Shown: positions 9,093 to 17,768 of the stretch, in pieces
Layout: every line of letters starts with the position of its first letter
Position numbering within the stretch: the first letter of the stretch is position 1
DNA from: Aquificota bacterium
Lineage (GTDB): Bacteria; Thermosulfidibacterota; Thermosulfidibacteria; Thermosulfidibacterales; B14-G1
Length of the DNA: 39,393 bases
Assembly: GCA_015486015.1 (NCBI GenBank)
Contig: WFSL01000037.1
Location: 1-39,393 of the forward strand
Direction of reading: 5' to 3'
Program-made: the position numbers and the translations under genes
Notes under the pieces: model-generated
Told to the model about the DNA's origin: nothing
The model's database searches: none
Seen by the model: only the letters and a program-made list of their open reading frames with translations

Positions 9093-10187
9093 ATGGGTTT
9101 CTCTTGTGGCATAGTGGGGCTCCCCAATGCGGGGAAATCTACGGTTTTTAACGCCCTTACCGCTGCATCTGTTCCTGCGGAGATATACCCCTTCTGCACC
9201 ATAGATCCCAATGTAGGGATGGTCCCTGTTCCCGATGAGCGGATAGGAGTGGTGAAGGAAAGGGTGGGTTCTCCTAAGGCCGTTCCTACTGTGATGGAGT
9301 TTGTGGATATTGCAGGTCTGGTAAAAGGGGCCAGCAAGGGGGAGGGGTTGGGGAATCAGTTCCTCTCCCATATCAGGGGGGTAGATGCCATTGTTCAGGT
9401 GGTACGTTGCTTTAAAGACCCCAATGTGGCCCATGTGTCTGGGTCCATTATCCCCCCAAGGGATGTGGACGAGGTGAACACGGAGCTTATCCTGGCTGAT
9501 CTGGAGTTGGTGGAGCGCCAGTTGGCGAGAGCAGAGAAGGCCTTTAGAGGTGGGGACAAGAAGAGGGACTTCGAGGTCAAGGTCCTCAGGAGGGCTAAGG
9601 AGGTCCTCCTTGAAGAAGTGCCCCTGCGGAGGGTGGAATGGACTGATAAGGAGAGGAGGGTTTTTATCCCATACCAGCTCCTTACCCTTAAGCCTATGCT
9701 TTACGTGGCCAACACGGACGAGGAGGGTTTGGCGGGAGAGACCCCGTACGTGGCCATGCTCGAGGAAAAGGCGGAGCAGGATGGTGTTCCGGTGGTAGTG
9801 CTCTGTGGCAAGGTGGAGGCGGAGCTTGCACAACTGGATTCTGAGGATGCCAGAGAGTTTAGGGAGTCTTTGAATCTCCTGGAGTCTGGACTTGAGAGGT
9901 TGGTGCGGGCAGGGTATCGCCTCCTCTCCCTAATCACCTTCTTCACTGCAAACGAGAAAGAGGCCAGGGCCTGGACAGTACGAGGGGGTACACGGGCCCC
10001 CCAGGCGGCAGGGAAGGTACATACGGATATGGAAAAGGGGTTTATAAAAGCCGAGGTAATCTCATATGAAGACCTGCTGAAGATCTCTTCTCTTATCCAG
10101 GCCAGGGAGAAGGGGCTACTGCGTGTTGAAGGAAGAGATTATATTGTTCAGGACGGCGATTTGATGTACTTTAGGTTTAACCCGTGA
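9093..10187 (+). CDS. ychF: Redox-regulated ATPase YchF (OLA1 family)
   Basis: YchF is an Obg-related P-loop protein that binds ribosomes and hydrolyses ATP rather than GTP. The P-loop [14 protein letters not shown] is at about residues 8-21, followed by the switch motif [17 protein letters not shown]. The specificity motif reads VANTDEEG, NxxE-like as in YchF, in place of the GTPase NKxD. A C-terminal TGS domain ends with [15 protein letters not shown]. The 364 residues match the family. The ATG follows the pssA stop without a gap. Confidence 0.95.
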   Translation: MGFSCGIVGLPNAGKSTVFNALTAASVPAEIYPFCTIDPNVGMVPVPDERIGVVKERVGSPKAVPTVMEFVDIAGLVKGASKGEGLGNQFLSHIRGVDAIVQVVRCFKDPNVAHVSGSIIPPRDVDEVNTELILADLELVERQLARAEKAFRGGDKKRDFEVKVLRRAKEVLLEEVPLRRVEWTDKERRVFIPYQLLTLKPMLYVANTDEEGLAGETPYVAMLEEKAEQDGVPVVVLCGKVEAELAQLDSEDAREFRESLNLLESGLERLVRAGYRLLSLITFFTANEKEARAWTVRGGTRAPQAAGKVHTDMEKGFIKAEVISYEDLLKISSLIQAREKGLLRVEGRDYIVQDGDLMYFRFNP

Positions 10188-10199
10188 AAGGAGGGTATC

Positions 10200-11381
10200 T
10201 TGGGTCTGTTCGAGAAGTGCTTCCAGTTCACGGACGCTGATAAAATTAGGAGGCTTGGTCTGTATCCGTACTTCCGCCCCATCTCTACCGAACAGGATAC
10301 GGAGGTGGTCATTAATGGAAAACGGGTTTTAATGTTGGGGTCGAACAGTTATTTGGGTCTTACCAACCACCCTCGGGTGAAGGAGGCGGCTGTAAAGGCC
10401 GTTGAGAGGTATGGGACGGGATGTGCTGGCTCCCGCTTCCTCAATGGGACCCTGGATTTGCACTTGCAGTTGGAGCATGAACTGGGGGAGTTCTTGGGGA
10501 AGGAGGCGGTACTTCTATATTCCACAGGTTTTCAAGCTAATTTAGGTATAATATCTGGATTGGTGGAGAAAGGGAACTATGCCATCACAGACAAATCGGA
10601 TCATGCTTCCATACTGGAGGGTTGCAAGCTTTCCTTTGGTGAGACCAAGCGTTTCCGCCACAATGATATGGAGAGCCTCAGGAAGGTCTTGGAGCGTTTG
10701 CCCCAAGATGCGGGTAAACTCATCGTTGTAGACGGTGTCTATAGCATGGAGGGGGACATTGCTCCTGTCCCCGAGATTATCAAGCTTGCACGCCGCTACA
10801 ACGCCCAGGTAATGGTGGATGATGCTCATGGATTGGGGGTGTTGGGTAAGACTGGGGCTGGAACCTGTGAGCACTATGGGGTGACCCAGGATGTGGATGT
10901 TATCATGGGTACCTTCAGCAAATCCTTGGCCTCCTTGGGGGGCTTTGCCGCTTCCTGCAAGGAGGTGATTGAGTATCTGAAGCACCACTCTCGGCCCCTT
11001 ATCTTTAGCGCCAGCATCTCGCCTCCCAATACGGCTGCGGCCCTTGAGGCCCTGAGGATACTGAAGGGTGAGCCGGAGAGGAGGGAGTGGCTTTGGAGAA
11101 ACACTAAAATACTCCATGATGGGCTCAGGTCCCTGGGATTCAATATTGGGACCAGTCAAACCCCTGTGATTCCTGTCTACGTGGGTGATGTGATGAAGGT
11201 CTTCCAGATGTGCATGATGCTCCATGATGAGGGGATCTTTGTAAATCCTGTAGTACCTCCAGGTGTACCCCCTGGTCGTTCTCTCATCCGGGTGAGTTGC
11301 ATGGCCACCCACACCCCAGAGCAGATGTACTTCTCATTGGAGAAATTTGAGAAGGTGGGCAAAGCACTGGGGGTGATATAG
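10200..11381 (+). CDS. Alpha-oxoamine synthase, serine palmitoyltransferase-like
   Basis: This PLP enzyme of the alpha-oxoamine synthase family (KBL, BioF, HemA, SPT) condenses an acyl-CoA with an amino acid and releases CO2. The PLP lysine is K241 in GTFSKSLAS, with SDHAS (H135) and VDDAHG also present. The N-terminus, with [11 protein letters not shown] and [14 protein letters not shown], and [14 protein letters not shown] resemble the bacterial serine palmitoyltransferase-like proteins of Bacteroidetes more than BioF or KBL. If correct, the product would be 3-ketodihydrosphingosine. The TTG start (10200) has GGAGGG four bases upstream. The neighbours are lipid (psd/pssA) and lipoprotein genes. 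A BioF role is possible, but bioB lies 13 kb away on its own. Confidence 0.78.
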   Translation: MGLFEKCFQFTDADKIRRLGLYPYFRPISTEQDTEVVINGKRVLMLGSNSYLGLTNHPRVKEAAVKAVERYGTGCAGSRFLNGTLDLHLQLEHELGEFLGKEAVLLYSTGFQANLGIISGLVEKGNYAITDKSDHASILEGCKLSFGETKRFRHNDMESLRKVLERLPQDAGKLIVVDGVYSMEGDIAPVPEIIKLARRYNAQVMVDDAHGLGVLGKTGAGTCEHYGVTQDVDVIMGTFSKSLASLGGFAASCKEVIEYLKHHSRPLIFSASISPPNTAAALEALRILKGEPERREWLWRNTKILHDGLRSLGFNIGTSQTPVIPVYVGDVMKVFQMCMMLHDEGIFVNPVVPPGVPPGRSLIRVSCMATHTPEQMYFSLEKFEKVGKALGVI

Positions 11382-11417
11382 GATCGAATTAGCCATCCCG
11401 GCTTGGGAGGTGTAGCA

Positions 11418-11966
11418 ATGCGACGGACTGCATGGTTGGTGGTGTTGGCCCTATTCTTGGTAGGGTGTGGGCAGCGTATCTCGGTAAAGAGCATGGCACC
11501 TCTTCGACTGAAGCATACATATGCCCTTGTCATTGCTACCAGCTATCCACCTGATGAGACCACAAGGGTGGTGCTTCGAGAGATGAAGGAGGTGATGGAG
11601 TTTGAAAATCAGGTGTTTACACCTTTCTTTGCTTCCCCTCTCCAGCTCAAGGATAAGCCCGAGTCTCTCAAAGATGTGGGGGACACCCTCTTACTCATTA
11701 AGGGTATAGAGTTTAAGCCCCCACCTCAAGCCAGTCTTACCTTAAAAATGGAATTCTTTGAGTATGATACAGGTGAGAAGAACTGCCGGACTACCTCTGT
11801 CTTTTGCCAGTGCCCCCGTACACAAAAGGAGAAGGCCTTAAAGATCCTTGCCAAGGAAGCGATTCGTTATATCCTCGAGGAGATCAAGTCTCCCCCTGAT
11901 GCATTTCTCTCGACGGGATTCGGGGGTTTGGGAGATGGTGGTACAGAAGGAGGTGAAGTCCGATAA
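11418..11966 (+). CDS. Hypothetical lipoprotein
   Basis: This protein of about 182 residues has a clear lipoprotein signal: MRRTAW, a hydrophobic core and lipobox LVGC with cysteine near residue 17. It should be anchored in a membrane on the periplasmic side. The mature part shows no family I recognise. It contains a C-x12-C-x-C-like cluster of cysteines (KNCRTTSVFCQC) near residue 130 and ends in a glycine-rich tail. GGGAGG lies eight bases before ATG 11418. It probably belongs to the preceding operon (21-bp intergenic distance after an upstream in-frame extension). It is convergent with hisG. Confidence 0.7.
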   Translation: MRRTAWLVVLALFLVGCGQRISVKSMAPLRLKHTYALVIATSYPPDETTRVVLREMKEVMEFENQVFTPFFASPLQLKDKPESLKDVGDTLLLIKGIEFKPPPQASLTLKMEFFEYDTGEKNCRTTSVFCQCPRTQKEKALKILAKEAIRYILEEIKSPPDAFLSTGFGGLGDGGTEGGEVR

Positions 11967-11994
11967 TTGAGGGTTTGAATCCGCTCATGTAGCA

Positions 11995-12879
11995 TCAGAT
12001 CACCTTATTTAGTGGGTATTCGATGATACCTACAGCCCCCAATTTCTGGAGTTTTGGCACCAAGATGCGGACCTCTTTCTCAGTGGTGATGGTCTCTACT
12101 GAGTACCAGTCCGACTGATATAGGGGAGCCACGGTGGGGGCTGTGATGCTGGGTAACAGTTGGGTGATCGCCTCCAGCTTATCCCTGGGCACGTTCATCT
12201 TGATCCCCACCATCCCGTGGGCATTGAGGGCCGACTTGAGCATGAGGGATATGCACCCAATCTTTTCCCTCTTCCATGGATCTCTCCAAGCATTCCTATT
12301 GGCAATGAGCTGGGGATATGTGATCATGAGTTCCTCTACTATTCTCAGCCCATTTGCCCTGATGGTGGAGCCTGTCTCTGTTACTTCGACAATGGCATCT
12401 GCGAGCCCCTCGGCGATCTTGGCCTCTGTAGCCCCCCAAGAGAACTCGACGTCTACCGGTATGCCCAATTTCTGAAAGTATCTGCGGGTAAAGTTTACCA
12501 ACTCCGTATATACCTTTTTGCCCCTGCACCCTTCTGGAGAGTTGATGGGGGAGTCCTTGGCCACTACCAGGACCCATCGGGCGGGCCTTTTGGTGGTTTT
12601 GGAATAGATCAGATCTTGGATGATCTCCACATCGGAGCCGTTCTCCATGATCCAGTCCTTGCCGGTGATGCCGGCATCGAGGATCCCCATCTCCACAAAG
12701 CGAGGCATCTCTTGTGCCCGTACCAGGGCACAGGAGATCTCATCGTCGTCAATGGAGGGAAAGTAGCTCCTCTCACGCACGGTGATGCGCCAGCCCGCCT
12801 GGCGAAAGAGGTCTATAGTAGCCTTCTCCAGGCTTCCTTTGGGTATGCCCAATTTGAGGATGCCCTCTCTCACACCCAT
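11995..12879 (-). CDS. hisG: ATP phosphoribosyltransferase HisG (long form)
   Basis: HisG catalyses the first step of histidine synthesis, joining ATP and PRPP. The catalytic part begins [18 protein letters not shown] and includes [10 protein letters not shown] and the PRPP-loop region [16 protein letters not shown]-terminal regulatory HisG_C domain (about residues 215-295, ending [15 protein letters not shown]) marks the histidine-inhibited long form, which needs no HisZ. ATG 12879 has AGGGAG six bases upstream; a GTG at 12894 is in frame but less likely. It is the last gene of the minus-strand pilus operon, 57 bp after the TPR gene, with no other his gene nearby. Confidence 0.94.
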   Translation of the reverse strand: MGVREGILKLGIPKGSLEKATIDLFRQAGWRITVRERSYFPSIDDDEISCALVRAQEMPRFVEMGILDAGITGKDWIMENGSDVEIIQDLIYSKTTKRPARWVLVVAKDSPINSPEGCRGKKVYTELVNFTRRYFQKLGIPVDVEFSWGATEAKIAEGLADAIVEVTETGSTIRANGLRIVEELMITYPQLIANRNAWRDPWKREKIGCISLMLKSALNAHGMVGIKMNVPRDKLEAITQLLPSITAPTVAPLYQSDWYSVETITTEKEVRILVPKLQKLGAVGIIEYPLNKVI

Positions 12880-12936
12880 TTCTTTCTCCCTCACTTTTAA
12901 AGTTTTAGCCCCTTTTATTCATCAGTGCAACAAGGG

Positions 12937-13908
12937 TTACATGTGTTCCTCGGTTCCCCTGTTTTCCAGCCCTCTGAAGTATGGGTGGAGGGAGATTAGC
13001 AGGGGGATATGCCCTAAACGGCCCTCTGCCTTCTGGACCAAGGAGTAGGCGTCACTTGTGAGTCCCATGCGGATCATAAGGGCGGCCAGGTTATATACGG
13101 CCAAGGGAGGAAGGTCGTTCCTCACCTTCAGGCCCTCAACCTCTCTTAGGCTCTCTCCCTTCTTCCCGGATGCCCAGAGGGCCATGGCCCTGTTCACACC
13201 GATCTCGGGGTCCTCAGGATTGATGGAGTGGGCCTTCTCAAGCGCAGAGAGGGCCAGTTTGGGCTCACTCATTCGCAGGTAGATGACCCCTATGTTGTTC
13301 CACACCTTGCTGTTTTTGGGGTTGTTCACTGCATACTCCTGATAGAGCCTGAGGGCCCTCTCCAGGTCGCCTCCTTTTAGTGCCTCATTGGCACTCATGA
13401 GGAGGTAGGTATACTTATAGTTCTCAGTGCTCTCTAAGGGGGGTTGAGGTGGCCTCACCTTTTCATTGCTTGACTTCGTCAGGGGGCTTCGGATCTCGGG
13501 GGGATGGGCTTTCTGTTGAGGTAAGGGTTTGGGAGGTATCTGTCTCGCTGTGTGGTGCAGGTTTTGGGGAAATGTGAATGCTTGCAAGGGTTTGAGGGGC
13601 TTTTGCACCTTTATGGGCTCCTTCTGCACAGAGGCCACTTGTTCCTTCACCTCTTTCTGGAGTTGGGCTACCTTGGTGGGGGCCTTTGCCTCATGGGGAA
13701 TGTTTGAGGTTGTCTGCTTAGTAGGGACATTATGGAGGAGTTCCAGGCCACCTGCCAATGCCAACAGCAGTACTACCACCCCTATGATTATGGCCCTTCC
13801 GAGGGTTGCCCTCTTCTTGGAGAAAGGGATGAAGGGGGGAATTGGGCCTTGTCGATCCTTCTTCTGTCCCCTCTCGATCCTCTTTAATGCCTCAAAAAGT
13901 TCGCTCAT
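12937..13908 (-). CDS. TPR-repeat membrane protein, MshN-like
   Basis: This 323-residue protein has a short cytoplasmic N-terminus (MSELFEALKRIERG), one transmembrane helix at about residues 37-59, a proline/lysine-rich linker to about 165, and tetratricopeptide repeats (NPKNSKVWNNIGVIYLRMSE is typical) in the rest. The layout matches MshN of the MSHA pilus locus, a periplasmic TPR protein anchored in the inner membrane. Its ATG overlaps the stop of the secretin gene (ATGA), so the two are translationally coupled. Similarity at residue level is weak; the call rests on architecture and position. Confidence 0.7.
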   Translation of the reverse strand: MSELFEALKRIERGQKKDRQGPIPPFIPFSKKRATLGRAIIIGVVVLLLALAGGLELLHNVPTKQTTSNIPHEAKAPTKVAQLQKEVKEQVASVQKEPIKVQKPLKPLQAFTFPQNLHHTARQIPPKPLPQQKAHPPEIRSPLTKSSNEKVRPPQPPLESTENYKYTYLLMSANEALKGGDLERALRLYQEYAVNNPKNSKVWNNIGVIYLRMSEPKLALSALEKAHSINPEDPEIGVNRAMALWASGKKGESLREVEGLKVRNDLPPLAVYNLAALMIRMGLTSDAYSLVQKAEGRLGHIPLLISLHPYFRGLENRGTEEHM

Positions 13909-15383
13909 TCTTCTATCAAGGTGGGTTTTAAGAGGATCACCAGCTCGACCGTATTGGTGTACCTCCGGTGCTGTCTGAAGAGGGCACCTGCAAGGGGTAT
14001 CTTGCTTACCCCTGGGACCTGTTTGTTTTCTTCCCTTTTCTCCCGGCTGATAAGCCCACCCAATACTATCAGATCTCCACTTCTGGCCCTTACCACGGTG
14101 GAGGCCTCCCTCAGATTCACCTGGGGGAGTGTGTAGGTATTCTCGCCTATCTGCCTCTGCAAGAGCTCCGTCACATCGCTTTTTATAGGCACAATGCTGA
14201 TGGTGATGGAGTTGTCCGAGGCCACGTAAGGGGTGATGCCTAAGAGGATGCCATCGAAGATGGAACTGATCTCTACCGTGGGGGAGACGATGGTCGTGCC
14301 CCCTTCTGTGGTCTCAGTGGTCACTTCCACCTTTTTGAGATACGAGATGGACTTCCCCACACTGATCATGGCCGATTGACCTGTAAGTGCCCGAATTCTG
14401 GGGCTTGAAACGATCCTCACCTTGCCAAAGGTCTCTAAGAAGTTGATTACAGATGAGAAGTGTGCTCCAGCGATTGTGGCTGTGAGAAATGGATTTTCCA
14501 AGGCCAAACTTTGGGTGATACTCACCCTGTAGTCCCCCATCTTTCTGTTGAGTTCTGACCAGTTTATCCCGTACCTACTGTCCCTATTGAGGTTTACCTC
14601 GATTACCCTGGCCTCTATGAGGACCTGTTTCCTCTGTGTGGACTTGAGGGCGTCTATGTACTCCTGGATCCTCTCTATGTTAGGCCTTCTGTCTCTCACA
14701 AAGAGGACACCTGTAAGCCGATTGAGGGAGTACTTTCCCTGAGGGGATAGAAGGGCCTTAACGGTGGCCTCCACTTGGGCATAAATGTCGGTGCTCTTGC
14801 CCTCGGTCTTGCCCTTCACTTGGTAATCCCCTTTGAGGGGTGTGGTTACCTCTTCTCCTCCAGCACCTCCAGAGGTGATGCCCCCTAAGACGTCACCCCC
14901 CACATTGAACTTGGACTCTCTGATGGTGGCCAGGTAATTGAGATTGAAGATCCTCTCGTCGAATGCACTGATAAATAGAGAGTTTCTCTTGATCTTGTAA
15001 AAGAGATCAAGGGAATCTAAGACATTGTTCAGGGCATCCTCAAGGGGCATCCGGTGAAATGCGACGGTGATCCTGGACTTTGATAAGTCCACCTCCTTAC
15101 TGAAAACCAGGTTCAGTCCAGCATCCTGGGCTAAGGCGTACAGGACTTCTTGGGCGGGGGCATCTTTTACTGTGAGAGAAACGAACTTTCCCTCAAAGGG
15201 AGAGGGGGTCTTGATTATCGGCTTGAAGATGGGCTTCTGGGCTGGGGGCTTAGGCGGTGGAAAGAGGGCCTCCTTTTTTGGAGGTGGAGCAGCGGTTCTG
15301 CACCCCGCCCCCATGAGCAAGAGGAGCAAGAGTACCGCCAGACTACCTATAAGGCGACAGGGCAATAAAGACCTTCCTCCCAT
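13905..15383 (-). CDS. mshL: Secretin, MshL/PilQ family outer-membrane channel
   Basis: This secretin should form the outer-membrane ring through which a pilus passes. A lipoprotein signal (hydrophobic stretch and GAGC, cysteine near residue 28) is followed by a proline/lysine-rich linker. An STN/N0-type domain begins VSLTVKDAPAQEVLYALAQ, then come an N1-like domain with LFVRDRRPNIERIQEYI and the C-terminal secretin domain (VRIVSSPRIRALTGQSAMI, then DLIVLGGLISREKR). The 492 residues fit MshL better than the longer PilQ proteins with AMIN domains. It overlaps the upstream PilP-like gene by 41 bp; AGAGG precedes the ATG. Confidence 0.9.
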   Translation of the reverse strand: MGGRSLLPCRLIGSLAVLLLLLLMGAGCRTAAPPPKKEALFPPPKPPAQKPIFKPIIKTPSPFEGKFVSLTVKDAPAQEVLYALAQDAGLNLVFSKEVDLSKSRITVAFHRMPLEDALNNVLDSLDLFYKIKRNSLFISAFDERIFNLNYLATIRESKFNVGGDVLGGITSGGAGGEEVTTPLKGDYQVKGKTEGKSTDIYAQVEATVKALLSPQGKYSLNRLTGVLFVRDRRPNIERIQEYIDALKSTQRKQVLIEARVIEVNLNRDSRYGINWSELNRKMGDYRVSITQSLALENPFLTATIAGAHFSSVINFLETFGKVRIVSSPRIRALTGQSAMISVGKSISYLKKVEVTTETTEGGTTIVSPTVEISSIFDGILLGITPYVASDNSITISIVPIKSDVTELLQRQIGENTYTLPQVNLREASTVVRARSGDLIVLGGLISREKREENKQVPGVSKIPLAGALFRQHRRYTNTVELVILLKPTLIEE

Positions 15384-15783
15384 TTTCCTCTACCCAAACC
15401 CCATTTTCCAATATCCTAATTACCCTAAACCCCTTTGTCACCAACTCCCCTTCCTTCACCATCTTATTATCTATAATACAACTTTTACCCTTGCCAAGCA
15501 AAACCATGGTTAATATATGTCCTCCTTCCTTTTGGGGGGCGGTCCTTTTTATTCTCATGGCATAGGTACTGGGAAGGAAGGGGTTCCTCAAGGGCATGGA
15601 GGTGAGCAGGGGCTTTTCCTTTTTTAAGGTTACGGGGGGGAACTCTATCTCCTGGATGGTGGGGAGTTGCCCCCTGACGATGGGCTTACCAGGTGGGTGA
15701 GAGAGGAGGTAGAGGCCCACGCTTACAGCCACCAGGAGTGGCAAGATCTCGAAAAACAGTGCCTTGACAAAGACGGCCTTCAT
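15343..15783 (-). CDS. PilP/GspC-like pilus assembly protein (MshK-like)
   Basis: This 146-residue protein has one N-terminal transmembrane helix (about residues 9-27). A periplasmic part follows with RNPFLPSTYAMR and a compact beta domain containing MVLLGKGKSCIIDNKMVKEG and GVWVEENGRKVFIALSP. That is the pattern of the PilP/GspC HR domain, which links the inner-membrane assembly complex to the secretin. Its ATG overlaps the previous gene by 4 bp, and the next gene is the secretin, as expected. In the msh locus this position is MshK. The family assignment is by pattern and context. Confidence 0.72.
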   Translation of the reverse strand: MKAVFVKALFFEILPLLVAVSVGLYLLSHPPGKPIVRGQLPTIQEIEFPPVTLKKEKPLLTSMPLRNPFLPSTYAMRIKRTAPQKEGGHILTMVLLGKGKSCIIDNKMVKEGELVTKGFRVIRILENGVWVEENGRKVFIALSPYR

Positions 15784-16229
15784 CTCCTGTAACCCACTAT
15801 CTTCTTCCCCGTGATGGAGGCGATGGCCATGGGGAAAGGTGGAGCTTTCCCTTTGGAAGGCAAGGCTTCACCTTGGGGGCTCCCACTTTTCTCCTCGAAG
15901 GCGTCCAAAAAGAAGAACCCCCCGCTGTAATAGATGTCGGTTATGTGCTTGACAAAACTGTTGAAGTCTATCACTGAGAAGGAGGCCTCTAAGTCAATCC
16001 CCTTTTCCTCTCCGGTGAATCCTGCCTCTGCCATCTTTTCCCTTATGCGGGCCATCTTTTCGAGGGTTTTCTTGTATTTGGCGAGCCTCATTTTATAGTT
16101 GGTTAACTCTCTGAGGGCCTCTTTCACGGCTGACCTCTCCTTTATCACGTGGGCCAGAAGTCCTATGGAGAAGATGAGCAATAGGGAAATCAATATGGCA
16201 GGCACCAGTCCCTTCTTTCTCCTCTTCAT
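15780..16229 (-). CDS. PilO/MshJ-like inner-membrane pilus assembly protein
   Basis: This 149-residue protein has a basic N-terminus (MKRRKKG), one transmembrane helix (about residues 9-27), a coiled-coil segment (about 35-65, NYKMRLAKYKKTLEKMARIR) and a small periplasmic domain. This is the layout of PilO, GspM and MshJ, which pair with the PilN part of the preceding protein. ATGA overlaps join it to both neighbours. Sequence identity with named PilO proteins is too low to see by eye, so the call rests mainly on architecture and gene order. Confidence 0.68.
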   Translation of the reverse strand: MKRRKKGLVPAILISLLLIFSIGLLAHVIKERSAVKEALRELTNYKMRLAKYKKTLEKMARIREKMAEAGFTGEEKGIDLEASFSVIDFNSFVKHITDIYYSGGFFFLDAFEEKSGSPQGEALPSKGKAPPFPMAIASITGKKIVGYRR

Positions 16230-17611
16230 AGCAGCCCCTGCTTTTTAGGGTACAGGGCCTTGATAGTAAACTCCCCTTCCCCCTGGCCATAATCGAACTG
16301 GGATTCCCTCACGTCGGCGATCTTCTCCATTTCCCCCACAAAAGTATAAAAATCCCCTTTTACTTCATAATATCCACCTATCAGTTTCCCTTCAATCTCT
16401 ATTTGTAGGCCATTTGCTTGAGGGAAGGCCTCTTTTGGAGAAGCATTGGTAGTTTGGGCACCTTCGGGCTTTGCCTTCATTTGTGTAATAGTGGCCCTGG
16501 GCGGGGTATGGGTGGATAACCAGACGAGGAACCTGTCCAGTTTAGGTTGATTCTGAAAGGCCTGATAGAGCTTTAAGAACTTAATCATATCCTGTATCTC
16601 CTTTTGGGTGGGTTGGACCCTTAGGATCTGGGCGATCTCCTTCTGGAGGGCATTGTGAGCGCTAATGTACCGGTGCCTCAGCATCACAAGGTCTACACCT
16701 TGCTCCAGCGTGAGCAGGAGCACTGCGAGGGACATTCCTAAAGCACCCCAATAGATCCTCTTGCTCCAGTGGGTGGCTTTGAGCTCTGCGGTATACTCTT
16801 CTTCCATAAGGTTAAACTCTGGAGGGGCAAGCAGGTTTCCTATTAGCGGTGCGAGCACCTCTGGTGCCTCATGGAGGCCAGGGGGCAGGATCTCTTGGAT
16901 AGGGGCCATGGAGATAGTGTATGAATCCTTGAATGGAGAGAGGAGCGATAAGGCTTCTTCGTTGAAGGCATAGAGGGAGGACGGGGTGAATCCTTGGCTT
17001 TGCTTGAGGAACCTCAAGGTCTCTTCCATGAAGGATCGGAAAGCATCGGGCTCCTGGGCAGTGGTAGGGGGTATGATTCGACTATAGATTGCGCTCCCCC
17101 TCTGAAAGAAGGTGCACTCGTATCCATATTTGGTGGGGTAGATCACACCTGCCGGTTCATTGGTCCATTGGGAGGCTAAGGCAGAAAGGGAGGTTTGGAG
17201 GGTGAACAGCCCTCCAATGGGATGGTCCTGGGGCACTATGATTTGGAGGACCCTTTCCCTCTCTTGGAATGGGATTGCCAGGTAACTTACCTGGGAGAAC
17301 CTCTCCCTCTTCTCCTGGGTGCGGAAGCGCAGGAGGAAGGGACCGTGTAGGATCCCGGTATCTATCACGCTTTTCCTGATGTTAAGTTCCATGAAGGTGG
17401 TTTTACCTGTGGGGAACTCCCCTGTCCCAAAGAGTGCATCCCTGGTAATGAAACAGACCAGGATGGGGGTGGGAAGATCATCAAGCGCTGATGTTAGCCC
17501 CTTTAGGGGTCTGGATGACACAGACTCTATGCTGAGCCTTTTCTTCTTGTAAAGAAGGGCGATATAGGCCTTCTCTTCTGCAATGAAGATAGAGGCTATC
17601 CTTCTGGCCAC
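16226..17611 (-). CDS. PilM-PilN fusion (MshI/GspL-type) pilus assembly protein
   Basis: A 461-residue protein joins a divergent actin-like cytoplasmic part (residues 1 to about 275, starting RRIASIFIAEEKAYIALLY) to a PilN-like part: PPEFNLMEEE, a transmembrane helix at about 285-302, a coiled coil, and a periplasmic ferredoxin-like domain (EGKLIGGYYEVKGDFYTFV). In classical type IV pili these are two genes, pilM and pilN; a single chain is the architecture of GspL in type II secretion and of MshI with its partner. The GTG start (17611) has AGGAGG just upstream and heads the operon. The actin-like ATP-binding motifs are degenerate, so nucleotide binding is uncertain. Confidence 0.75.
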   Translation of the reverse strand: MARRIASIFIAEEKAYIALLYKKKRLSIESVSSRPLKGLTSALDDLPTPILVCFITRDALFGTGEFPTGKTTFMELNIRKSVIDTGILHGPFLLRFRTQEKRERFSQVSYLAIPFQERERVLQIIVPQDHPIGGLFTLQTSLSALASQWTNEPAGVIYPTKYGYECTFFQRGSAIYSRIIPPTTAQEPDAFRSFMEETLRFLKQSQGFTPSSLYAFNEEALSLLSPFKDSYTISMAPIQEILPPGLHEAPEVLAPLIGNLLAPPEFNLMEEEYTAELKATHWSKRIYWGALGMSLAVLLLTLEQGVDLVMLRHRYISAHNALQKEIAQILRVQPTQKEIQDMIKFLKLYQAFQNQPKLDRFLVWLSTHTPPRATITQMKAKPEGAQTTNASPKEAFPQANGLQIEIEGKLIGGYYEVKGDFYTFVGEMEKIADVRESQFDYGQGEGEFTIKALYPKKQGLL

Positions 17612-17631
17612 TCACCCCTCCTTAAAAATAA

Positions 17632-17660
17632 ATTTTATCATTTAATGCCTTATTTAGCAA
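17632..17660 (-). promoter_or_regulatory. Probable sigma70 promoter of the pilus operon
   Basis: On the minus strand TTGCTA (17655-17660), a 17-bp spacer and TAAAAT (17632-17637) form a good sigma70 promoter. The start site would be near 17625, leaving a short leader that just includes the AGGAGG before GTG 17611. Confidence 0.5.
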
Positions 17661-17698
17661 GCCCAAGCATTGGAGTACCTCTGGATCCTAAGGCACAC

Positions 17699-17732
17699 TT
17701 GACAGTTTATACCTTGAGGAACTACGTATTAC
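17699..17732 (+). promoter_or_regulatory. Possible promoter of the liv operon
   Basis: A perfect -35 TTGACA lies at 17699-17704, about 65 bp before livK. No convincing -10 stands at the right distance: TACGTA at 18 bp and TATTAC at 22 bp are both poor. An activator-dependent or alternative promoter is possible. Confidence 0.25.
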
Positions 17733-17768
17733 TGCTGTTGTGAATGGATTTCTATCAGGAGGTGTATC

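Noticed and set aside
11966-11994. tRNA-like GGTTTGAATCC between the lipoprotein gene and hisG
   Set aside because: It resembles a T-loop but only 28 bp separate two convergent genes; there is no room for acceptor, D or anticodon arms.
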